NCBI GenBank assembly: GCA_964389675.1
Contig: CAYMEV010000041.1
Coordinates: 1 to 12,063 of the forward strand
Length of the DNA: 12,063 nucleotides
Reading direction: 5' to 3'
Source: CAYMEV01 sp964389675 [NCBI: uncultured Candidatus Sumerlaeota bacterium]
Lineage (GTDB): Bacteria > CAYMEV01
Below, one piece after another: positions 6,507 to 12,063 of the stretch (positions are counted from its first letter, which is position 1; the number at the start of each line of letters is the position of its first letter). The notes beneath the pieces are model-generated. The model did no database searches and was not told the origin of the DNA. It worked only from the letters and a program-made list of their open reading frames with translations. A program made the position numbers and the translations under genes.

Positions 6507-8910
6507 TGTCAGAAATAAATATTCTGCTGTTTCTTACCTCTATATAATATGGGTTTTTCAGTTCAGGGAATTCGATAGTGCCTGCAAATTTGCCCTTGGA
6601 TGTCATTGCTATTATTTTTCCGTTGCCCTCATCTGTGATGAGCAGGATATCCCTGTAAGCAGCTATCCCTACAGGGTCATCGCAAATATCCTCCGGTATC
6701 TTAAAGCTGTTCAGTTCAACCAGGTTTGGCCTGAAAGCGTGGACAGTCCTGTTCTCATTGTCGACAACATATAAAATACCATGGTGCATGGCCAATCCCA
6801 TTGGCTTCTCGAGGCGTTTTCTGGTTTTACTCAGAAGATTGCCTCTTGTATTGTATTTGTAGATATGCCCTGTATCATAGTCAGTGATGAAGAATATCTC
6901 CTCGGCTGGAAGGCTTGCAATGAAAAAAGGCTTTTCATGCCCTGAATCAATATAGCTCAGCAGATTTCCCATCATGTCGAAGAATTTGATGCTCGCATTA
7001 TTTGTATCAGAGACTATGAAAAGCTCTATTACCCCTCTTTTGTTTAGTTTTATGTCTGAGGGCGTATCAAGCCTTTCACTGTTGAAAAGCTTGAAATCTG
7101 AGGGATTATCCAGACTTGTGATCAGCACAGGGTCACCTCCGCCGATTGGGTCCTCAGTAATATATATCCGGTTTTTTACGATGGTGAACCCCCTTGGGTT
7201 ACGGAAATTATCCCCGTTCTTTTTAATAGTGTCCAGGAGGTATATGCTGTTTTTCAGTGCATGCAGTGCGGGGTTTCTTTCAGGGGCTGTGGTATGGCCA
7301 GGGGTTGTGTCTGTTGCTGGCTTATCTTCAATCTGTGTGGTTTCAGGGGTCTCTTCAGCTGTTTCAGGCTTTGTTGAGGGGACCTGGATTTCCTCTATAC
7401 TGTCATGCATCACAGAATCCGGTCCAGTATCAGAAGTGCTGTTCTCCACTGTATTATCAAGAATAATTGCCTCCGGCACTGTTTCATCTTCAATTATGCT
7501 TTCTTCATTTGCCTGGGTATCTGAGGGGATCTCAGTGTCCCCCTGCAAATCCAGTCCATTGTCATTATCTGCCAGGCCGTCGTTCACAGCAGGCCCCTGT
7601 TCCTGGTCAATAATAGAGACTGGCTGGCCGGTCTCTGGCTTTTCATCTTCATTTATAGCTTCCTGTCCCATTTCTTCCACAATTTCATTTTCTGCCTCAG
7701 ATTTTCCGAAAAGCCCCACCCTGGTGTGAAGAAAATATATAAGCCCTGAAAACAGGGCGATATTTGCGAGCAGTATAAGGGCTATTGCCAGTATCCAGAA
7801 GGATTTTGACCTGCCTTTGGCAGGCTTTTCTGCCTGATCTTTTGAAACTGCCATGGTTTTTGACTGGTCGGATACCCTGACTGTTCTTGAGTCTGATATT
7901 CCAGCTGTTTCTGATGCTGTTTCCTGCACTGGTTCCATGACCATCTCAGATGCTCCTGTTGCCAGAACTGTCCCGGATGTTTTTGAGCCTGTTGTCAGAC
8001 CTGATGCTTCTTCAGCTGATTCCCTGGCTTTCTCAGGCATATCCATATGCACGGCCTGTGTCTCACCTTCGCTTTCGCCTGCGGGACTCAACAGGGCTGT
8101 CTTAATGTCTGATACAAAATCTGCAGCTGAAGCATATCTCTTTTCCGGGTCCCTGTCCATGCATTTCAGTATGGCCCTTATAAGCCTTTGATTCTGTGAC
8201 AGGAGGTTTGATTCAGGAAGTGCAGGCTTTTCATTAAGTATCTTATATACAATGGATGTAATATTATTGCCCTTAAAAGCCTTTTCTCCGGTAAGGACTT
8301 CGTATGCAAGGGCACCGAAACTGAAAAGGTCGCTTTTATAGGAAATTTCTTTGCCAAGAACCTGTTCAGGGCTCATATATGAAGGAGTACCAAGGCTTTT
8401 TCCTGTCTGGGTAAAATTGGTCCCTGATATCTTTGCAATTCCAAAGTCTGTTATTTTTACTACCTTGTTTGATGTAAGAAGGATATTGGCTGGCTTAATA
8501 TCCCTGTGGATTATTCCGTTTTTATGGGCGAAATCAAGCCCATCAGCGGTCTGGGACAGTATTGAAAGGGATATATCAGTGTTTATGGTCTTTTTTTCTG
8601 AGATGATCTCTTTCAGGTTTTTACCTGAGATGAATTCCATTATAATATATAGATTATTGCTTACACTGTCCTGGCCGAGATCATAAATGGTGACAATGTT
8701 TGGATGAGACAATCTCCCCGCAGTCTGTGCTTCTCTCTTAAACCTTACCAGAAACTCCTCTTTCTCTTCATCATCACTGAAGAGGTCCATGCGAAGTGTT
8801 TTTATTGCAATGGTTCTTCCAATATTGGGATCATATCCCATATAGACGATCCCCATTGCTCCCCGGCCAATCTCCTTGTGTATTTCGTACCTGTCTATCT
8901 TTTTAATCAT
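6472..8910 (-). CDS. Transmembrane Ser/Thr protein kinase with C-terminal NHL-like beta-propeller
   Basis: A Hanks-type kinase in a PknD-like layout: cytoplasmic kinase, one membrane span, then an extracytoplasmic sensor. The kinase domain (about 7-275) has the glycine loop GRGAMG (15-20), Lys37 in AIK, Glu60 in helix C, HRD at 135-137 with N142, DFG at 155-157, threonines 164, 167 and 169 in the activation loop, and GTPSYMSPE at 174-182. All catalytic residues are present. A Ser/Thr/Glu-rich juxtamembrane region (about 276-368) leads to a TM at about 370-394. Then comes an acidic, Pro/Thr-rich linker of about 155 residues, and from about 551 to the end a six-unit NHL-like repeat region (for example NPRGFTIVKNRIYITE, EKPMGLAMHHGILYVVD, NPYYIEVRNSRIFISD). 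The start has AAGGGA at 7 nt and follows a 190-bp gap. By analogy with PknD, the propeller probably senses an envelope signal or partner. No phosphatase gene accompanies it. Confidence 0.95.
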   Translation of the reverse strand: MIKKIDRYEIHKEIGRGAMGIVYMGYDPNIGRTIAIKTLRMDLFSDDEEKEEFLVRFKREAQTAGRLSHPNIVTIYDLGQDSVSNNLYIIMEFISGKNLKEIISEKKTINTDISLSILSQTADGLDFAHKNGIIHRDIKPANILLTSNKVVKITDFGIAKISGTNFTQTGKSLGTPSYMSPEQVLGKEISYKSDLFSFGALAYEVLTGEKAFKGNNITSIVYKILNEKPALPESNLLSQNQRLIRAILKCMDRDPEKRYASAADFVSDIKTALLSPAGESEGETQAVHMDMPEKARESAEEASGLTTGSKTSGTVLATGASEMVMEPVQETASETAGISDSRTVRVSDQSKTMAVSKDQAEKPAKGRSKSFWILAIALILLANIALFSGLIYFLHTRVGLFGKSEAENEIVEEMGQEAINEDEKPETGQPVSIIDQEQGPAVNDGLADNDNGLDLQGDTEIPSDTQANEESIIEDETVPEAIILDNTVENSTSDTGPDSVMHDSIEEIQVPSTKPETAEETPETTQIEDKPATDTTPGHTTAPERNPALHALKNSIYLLDTIKKNGDNFRNPRGFTIVKNRIYITEDPIGGGDPVLITSLDNPSDFKLFNSERLDTPSDIKLNKRGVIELFIVSDTNNASIKFFDMMGNLLSYIDSGHEKPFFIASLPAEEIFFITDYDTGHIYKYNTRGNLLSKTRKRLEKPMGLAMHHGILYVVDNENRTVHAFRPNLVELNSFKIPEDICDDPVGIAAYRDILLITDEGNGKIIAMTSKGKFAGTIEFPELKNPYYIEVRNSRIFISDNGNGYIYIYGF

Positions 8911-8917
8911 ATTCAGA

Positions 8918-8923
8918 TCCCTT
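8918..8923 (-). promoter_or_regulatory. Ribosome binding site of the kinase gene
   Basis: AAGGGA on the minus strand, 7 nt before the ATG at 8910. It supports this start for the kinase and places the first residues of the protein directly before the kinase fold. Confidence 0.7.
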
Positions 8924-9062
8924 TTTTGCCTTATTTTGATTAAAATACAACAATATAAAATTGTCCTAATGAATTATTATACACATAAACATTTTATAAT
9001 AAAGCTAAATTTTAATATCCCTTTCCAAAAATATTTATCTGCAATATTAAATAATATAATTT

Positions 9063-9079
9063 CCCGCCAGCCAGGCAAG
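9063..9079 (-). terminator. Weak hairpin after the VWA gene, possible inefficient terminator
   Basis: About 20 nt after the VWA stop codon, the minus strand can form a 6-bp stem (CTTGCC with GGCGGG, two G-U pairs) around a 5-nt loop. The following bases are AT-rich but contain no run of T. This is at best a weak terminator, and transcription may continue into the kinase operon. Confidence 0.2.
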
Positions 9080-9100
9080 AAAGCGGTAATGAACGTATCT

Positions 9101-10192
9101 TCAGTATATTATGCTTATGACAAAAGCAAGAGCGGAAGCAATTATCTGTCCAAAGATGAACCCCATCCAGAATCTGCTTTTATGGATTTTTGAAGGGAAA
9201 TCCTTTAGAAGCCGGATTACAAAGAATATAAATACATTCAGGCCTGAGATCAGTGAGAGGTACATAAGGAACCTGTTCAGATGAAATGCACCGGCAATGC
9301 TGTCAGGGTTTTCTTTGTCCAGTTCTGAATCAGCTGTAAATGAATAGTTAAGAGAATCCATGGGGATGATGTCTGCAGAGACAGTAAGCCTGTGTGCCTG
9401 ATTGTCAAAACCCGTACCGCTCTTCAGGATAAAATCATAGAAGCATGGCCTGTATTCCAGCAGTTTGTCAAGGCTGTTCCCAATATCAAGGTTATAGTCC
9501 GGATTATAGAAAAAGTTCTCAGAAATGATCTGACCTGTGGTTTCAGATGGGCTGAAATTGAAGATATAAACATAGGGATATTTTTTTGAAATATCATAAC
9601 TGATATCATAATCAAAGCTGATAGTATTCGAAAAAACAAAAACAGCTCCTTTAAGGCCTTTATCATATATCTGCTTCTGGAAAATATTTATCCTCCTCAG
9701 TATTTCTCCGCTTATCTCGCTGTATATATGCCTTGAAGGCTTAATGCTTTCAACTGTATTAAAAATAGTGTCCCTGTCGGATGTAAAATCCACTATCCGC
9801 ATTCCCTCGCTGTTTATTCCTACAAAGGCGGCCATATCCTCAGTGCTCATTGCTTCAAGGATTTTATATGATATCCTTTTTGATGATGCAACTGGCGTAC
9901 CTCTCATATTCAAGCCCTCATCAATGATAAACAGCATGTAGAATCTGTGTTCCGGGTAGGTTGACTTGAAAAAGGATTTAGCAGATACTTCAGAATTATC
10001 GATTTTAAAGCTGAATGAATCTTTGCTTAGAGTATTTACATACCCGTGGTTTGTTTTTACAGAAAGCCTGAGTTTAATATCCGGGAGCTCTTCAATATCT
10101 ATATACTCAGGTTTTATTTTATATGAGAATAATGAGGAGCAGAAAAATGATGAGATAATAAACATAAATACCAGGTATTTAATTCTTTTCAT
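9101..10192 (-). CDS. Secreted, C-terminally membrane-anchored VWA-like protein with degenerate MIDAS
   Basis: A 363-residue protein with a signal peptide (about 1-23), a large extracytoplasmic region and two C-terminal TM segments (about 308-328 and 342-363). Residues 38-75 resemble the N-terminal strand module of VWFA-related proteins, with the familiar V-x-D/N-x-G...L-x-K-D-x-F pattern (VKTNHGYVNTLSKDSFSF). A VWA-like fold follows: the strand FYMLFIID ends at Asp91, where the metal site DxSxS would begin, and later strands include GAVFVFSN (182-189) and YVYIFNFS. The metal site is altered: it reads D-E-G-L-N, and the usual downstream GGT is missing. The protein therefore may not bind divalent metal in the usual way. 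Its start overlaps the FHA gene by 14 nt, so the two products are probably made together and may interact. The VWA call rests on overall pattern and is moderately sure; the function is unknown. Confidence 0.72.
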   Translation of the reverse strand: MKRIKYLVFMFIISSFFCSSLFSYKIKPEYIDIEELPDIKLRLSVKTNHGYVNTLSKDSFSFKIDNSEVSAKSFFKSTYPEHRFYMLFIIDEGLNMRGTPVASSKRISYKILEAMSTEDMAAFVGINSEGMRIVDFTSDRDTIFNTVESIKPSRHIYSEISGEILRRINIFQKQIYDKGLKGAVFVFSNTISFDYDISYDISKKYPYVYIFNFSPSETTGQIISENFFYNPDYNLDIGNSLDKLLEYRPCFYDFILKSGTGFDNQAHRLTVSADIIPMDSLNYSFTADSELDKENPDSIAGAFHLNRFLMYLSLISGLNVFIFFVIRLLKDFPSKIHKSRFWMGFIFGQIIASALAFVISIIY

Positions 10193-10886
10193 TGTCTTCA
10201 GTCCGTATCAGCATAAGATTGGTGAGCCCGATGCTTATAATGTCTTCCTCGGTGATCCTGTATGGCTTTTTAGAAATCTCTTTACCATTCAGATATATCG
10301 GGTTTGTCGTTTTTGGCGAATTTTTGTAAAGAAGATCGCCTGTTTTGGGATTTATCCATATGTCAGCCTGTTTTCGGGATACGGTCTTGTCGTTTATTAC
10401 TATATCATTGCTGAGATCCCTTCCAATTGAAAAAACATACCTGTCAGATATCTTAAAAATTTTTCCGCTGTCAGGGCCCGATACTATCCTCAGATAATAG
10501 GGCTGGCCATTCTCTATCTTTTTGGGGATTCGAATCAGAAGTACAATATTCAGGATATAAACCAGTATAAGTATGGCATAAAGAATATTCATGATCAGCA
10601 TACCCGTTCTTAAATCCGGGGTATACGGCTTATATGCCGGTTTAGAAATATCATGGTTATACTGGGTAATAACTGATTTTATAGAAATATCCTGATTGAC
10701 CTGGAGGCTTTCCTGAGAAATAAATATTACTTCGCTCATATCATTCAACCTGATGAGATATGAATTGTCCCTGAGACTGGCTGTCACTGTCCCCTCAATC
10801 TGGATGGGTTCAGAAGACAGGAGGGTATTTGCTGCAATTAACGCAGATAACAGAAAAAATATGAATTTTATATGCCTGCAGATCAT
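10179..10886 (-). CDS. Membrane FHA-domain protein with small secreted beta domain
   Basis: A 235-residue protein with a signal sequence (about 1-24), an extracytoplasmic part of about 70 residues, a TM at about 95-119 and a cytoplasmic FHA domain at about 130-229. The secreted part (residues 29-72, IEGTVTASLRDNSYLIRL onward) looks like a small OB-type beta barrel reminiscent of the IF-1 pattern; this is tentative. The FHA domain keeps GR (155-156), ND (160-161) and SR (170-171). It has Gln173 where His is usual, and NPI (195-197) in place of NGT before YLNG, so phosphothreonine binding is likely but less certain than in the cyclase. The start is 5 nt after the SAM hydrolase gene with only a weak purine-rich AAGAAAG upstream, and the end overlaps the VWA gene. 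It could bring kinase-phosphorylated proteins to the membrane beside the VWA protein. Confidence 0.85.
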   Translation of the reverse strand: MICRHIKFIFFLLSALIAANTLLSSEPIQIEGTVTASLRDNSYLIRLNDMSEVIFISQESLQVNQDISIKSVITQYNHDISKPAYKPYTPDLRTGMLIMNILYAILILVYILNIVLLIRIPKKIENGQPYYLRIVSGPDSGKIFKISDRYVFSIGRDLSNDIVINDKTVSRKQADIWINPKTGDLLYKNSPKTTNPIYLNGKEISKKPYRITEEDIISIGLTNLMLIRTEDNEKN

Positions 10887-10891
10887 CTTTC

Positions 10892-11674
10892 TTATTTAAT
10901 CTTTACTATTAATTTCATCCCCCGTTTTAAATTGAAATCATTTTTGCAGTTTCCGTTCCTGACAAAAAGCTCAAGAAAACCAGAAGAGCCTTTTATCATG
11001 TTGATAGATTTCTCCAAACCTTCTTCATAGTTTTTAGAAGCCTTCTGAATAATGTGATCGAGGATCTTTGCACCGAATTCTTCTCCTGCGGCATCATTTC
11101 TAATATTCGTAACAGCATTCCCGAAGGTATCAAACCCGATGATCACTCCGCTGAGAAGGTCTTCTCTTTCTTTGCTGCAATCGGGTATCATGATCTTTTT
11201 GAAATCTATGATCTGTTCTCCGGTATCAGCAGGATAGAGCCCCTTTGACATATGTGCGGCAAGAGGTGCGAAAATATCCCTGCCCTGGAATGTATTGCTT
11301 ATACTTTCTAAAAAATAGTGAGTATATGATACATTGTATACTTCAGCTTTGGGGTTTTCCCTGTAAATAAAAGAGAGCAGGCCATTATCCGGTGCAATAT
11401 AGAAGAATTCACCGTCTGAACAGGTTAATACCCTCCTGTCGGTTCCTACCCCGGGGTCTACCACACACAGGAATATTGTTTTGGGCGGAAAATACTTATA
11501 AGACTGGAAGAGCTTCAGCCCTGCATCAAGAACATCATGCCTTTCAATATTATGGGTAATATCCATTATCATTGCATCTGGATTTATATTGAGTATTACT
11601 GCCTTCATTACAGCAACAAAATGATCGCTTAAGCCAAAATCAGAAATCATTGCGATTACTCTTTTCTGTGCCAT
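10892..11674 (-). CDS. DUF62-family S-adenosylmethionine hydrolase (SAM hydroxide adenosyltransferase)
   Basis: A 260-residue cytosolic enzyme of the family that cleaves S-adenosylmethionine to adenosine and methionine using water, related to the fluorinase and chlorinase enzymes. Family motifs in order are SDFG (11-14), MDITHNI (37-43), VVDPGVGTDRR (71-81), APDNGLL (94-100), NTFQGRDIFAPLAAH (127-141) and, in the C-terminal beta domain, GVIIGFDTFGNAVTNI (176-191). Length is normal for the family. Of the Asp-Arg-His triad described for DUF62 enzymes, Asp73 and Arg80 are present. The family's TFHGRD, however, reads TFQGRD here, so the likely catalytic His is Gln130. The family call is very secure; the activity is less certain for that reason. 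The start at 11674 has an ideal AAGGAG 6 nt upstream, and the recombinase stop codon lies inside the spacer, so the two genes are probably co-transcribed. The link to the neighbouring signalling genes is unknown. Confidence 0.93.
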   Translation of the reverse strand: MAQKRVIAMISDFGLSDHFVAVMKAVILNINPDAMIMDITHNIERHDVLDAGLKLFQSYKYFPPKTIFLCVVDPGVGTDRRVLTCSDGEFFYIAPDNGLLSFIYRENPKAEVYNVSYTHYFLESISNTFQGRDIFAPLAAHMSKGLYPADTGEQIIDFKKIMIPDCSKEREDLLSGVIIGFDTFGNAVTNIRNDAAGEEFGAKILDHIIQKASKNYEEGLEKSINMIKGSSGFLELFVRNGNCKNDFNLKRGMKLIVKIK

Positions 11675-11677
11675 TTA

Positions 11678-12063
11678 TTACTCCTTTTTATGTTCTTTGC
11701 TTCTCAGGTGATATGTATTATATTCGTCTTTAAGTTTTTTGTCTTCTAAATGTGTATATATCTCTGTTGTTTTCAGGGATTCATGCCCAAGAAGGATCTG
11801 AATAGTCCTGATATCAGCCCCGCCTGCTAAAAGGTGGGTTGCATAGCTATGCCTTATTGTGTGAGGGCTGAAACTGATTTCAATGCCTGCGATTTTGCCG
11901 TATTTCTTAATGTTCAAAAAGAAGCACTGCCTGGTCATTGGTTTTCCCCTGTTTGTCAGAAAAACAAAATTGCTCCTGCTTTTCCTGGCAATAATATTCC
12001 TTGATCTGCTAAAATAATCCTTAAGTGTCTCCACTGTTTTTTCTCCAAATGGTACTATCCTTT
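11678..12063 (-). CDS. XerC/XerD-type tyrosine recombinase (5' part outside window)
   Basis: The C-terminal part of a tyrosine recombinase that in its full form resolves chromosome dimers. The frame is open to the window edge. The codons before the GTG at 12034 read R-I-V-P-F-G-E-K-T, which continues the typical beta-hairpin of the catalytic domain, so that GTG is internal and not the start. Numbering from it, the catalytic residues are H58 and R61 in [13 protein letters not shown]84 in LLGHESL, and the nucleophile Y93 in EIYTH. The first catalytic Arg and the Lys lie upstream, outside the window. The tail [12 protein letters not shown] closely matches the ends of housekeeping XerD-like proteins, which argues against a phage or integron integrase. 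No attachment site or mobile-element boundary is seen nearby. XerC versus XerD cannot be settled from this fragment. Confidence 0.9.
   Translation of the reverse strand, partial: RIVPFGEKTVETLKDYFSRSRNIIARKSRSNFVFLTNRGKPMTRQCFFLNIKKYGKIAGIEISFSPHTIRHSYATHLLAGGADIRTIQILLGHESLKTTEIYTHLEDKKLKDEYNTYHLRSKEHKKE
11681..11686 (-). promoter_or_regulatory. Ribosome binding site of the SAM hydrolase gene
   Basis: AAGGAG on the minus strand, 6 nt before the ATG at 11674 and overlapping the last codons of the recombinase gene. It fixes the start and indicates coupled translation. Confidence 0.8.

Larger units (their letters stand above)
8911..9100 (-). promoter_or_regulatory. AT-rich intergenic region, likely promoter of the kinase operon
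   Basis: This is the only sizeable gap in the window, and every other junction is 15 nt or less or overlaps. Read on the minus strand, it contains a perfect TATAAT at 8976-8981, about 65 nt before the kinase ATG. No convincing -35 box sits at the usual distance, where the bases read roughly CTTTAT. A second TATAAA-like box lies further upstream in the AT-rich tract. The gap makes it likely that the kinase-to-ftsY genes have their own promoter, although read-through from the VWA gene is also possible. No ORF or RNA gene is visible here. Confidence 0.5.

Noticed and set aside
6974-7729. Long plus-strand open frame of 251 codons, very Ser-rich
   Set aside because: It lies opposite the kinase's acidic linker and propeller. 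The Ser-rich composition comes from reading the complement of biased codons, and it has no recognisable domain.
9966-10430. Plus-strand open frame of 154 codons
   Set aside because: It overlaps the VWA and FHA genes on the other strand and has no convincing start signal or domain.
9101-10886. Type VI secretion threonine-phosphorylation module (PpkA/Fha-like)
   Set aside because: Kinase, FHA and VWA parts are all present nearby, but no secretion-core gene or phosphatase is seen, and the domains are arranged on different proteins from PpkA.
12032-12034. GTG as the start of a short recombinase of 118 residues
   Set aside because: The frame stays open to the window edge, and the codons upstream encode a typical Xer segment, so this GTG is an internal Val codon.
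11678-12063. Phage or genomic-island integrase marking a mobile element
   Set aside because: The C-terminus matches housekeeping Xer proteins. There is no adjacent tRNA, direct repeat or phage gene, and the following gene is tightly coupled.
1-12063. CRISPR array, tRNA, rRNA or insertion sequence
   Set aside because: No regularly spaced repeats, cloverleaf-like gene, ribosomal RNA stretch or transposase was found; almost all bases are in the supported coding sequences.

Overview
The window is a densely packed stretch of bacterial chromosome in which every supported gene lies on the minus strand. Genes are described here in transcription order, from high to low coordinates. The DNA is fairly AT-rich (about 40% GC by eye). 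A lipobox protein, secreted domains and membrane-spanning sensors point to a diderm bacterium. A housekeeping Xer recombinase and ftsY point to chromosome rather than plasmid or prophage. The gene content would fit Spirochaetota or another deep-branching diderm phylum, but nothing here fixes the lineage.

Upstream block (12063 to 9101): the C-terminal half of a XerC/XerD-type tyrosine recombinase, cut by the window edge. It is followed 3 nt later by a DUF62 S-adenosylmethionine hydrolase-like enzyme, then a membrane FHA protein with a small secreted domain, then a membrane-anchored VWA-like protein. Spacings are 3 nt, 5 nt and a 14-nt overlap, so these look co-transcribed.

Gap (8911 to 9100): 190 bp of AT-rich DNA. 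It holds a plausible -10 box, a good ribosome binding site for the next gene and only a weak hairpin.

Downstream block (8910 to 1): a transmembrane Ser/Thr kinase with an extracytoplasmic NHL-like beta-propeller, a cytosolic FHA-GAF-class III adenylate cyclase, a Cache-HAMP-HD-GYP c-di-GMP phosphodiesterase, a six-TPR lipoprotein, and an FtsY with a helical-repeat extension of about 460 residues. The first four genes overlap one another by 11 to 35 nt and ftsY follows after 15 nt, so this also looks like a translationally coupled operon.

The most interesting reading is a multi-messenger signalling locus. A sensor kinase would phosphorylate targets read by FHA domains, one of them on a cAMP-producing enzyme. 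The next gene hydrolyses c-di-GMP, and the operon ends in an unusual SRP receptor. The wiring is inferred from domain content and gene order; the individual domain assignments rest on motifs visible in the translations.
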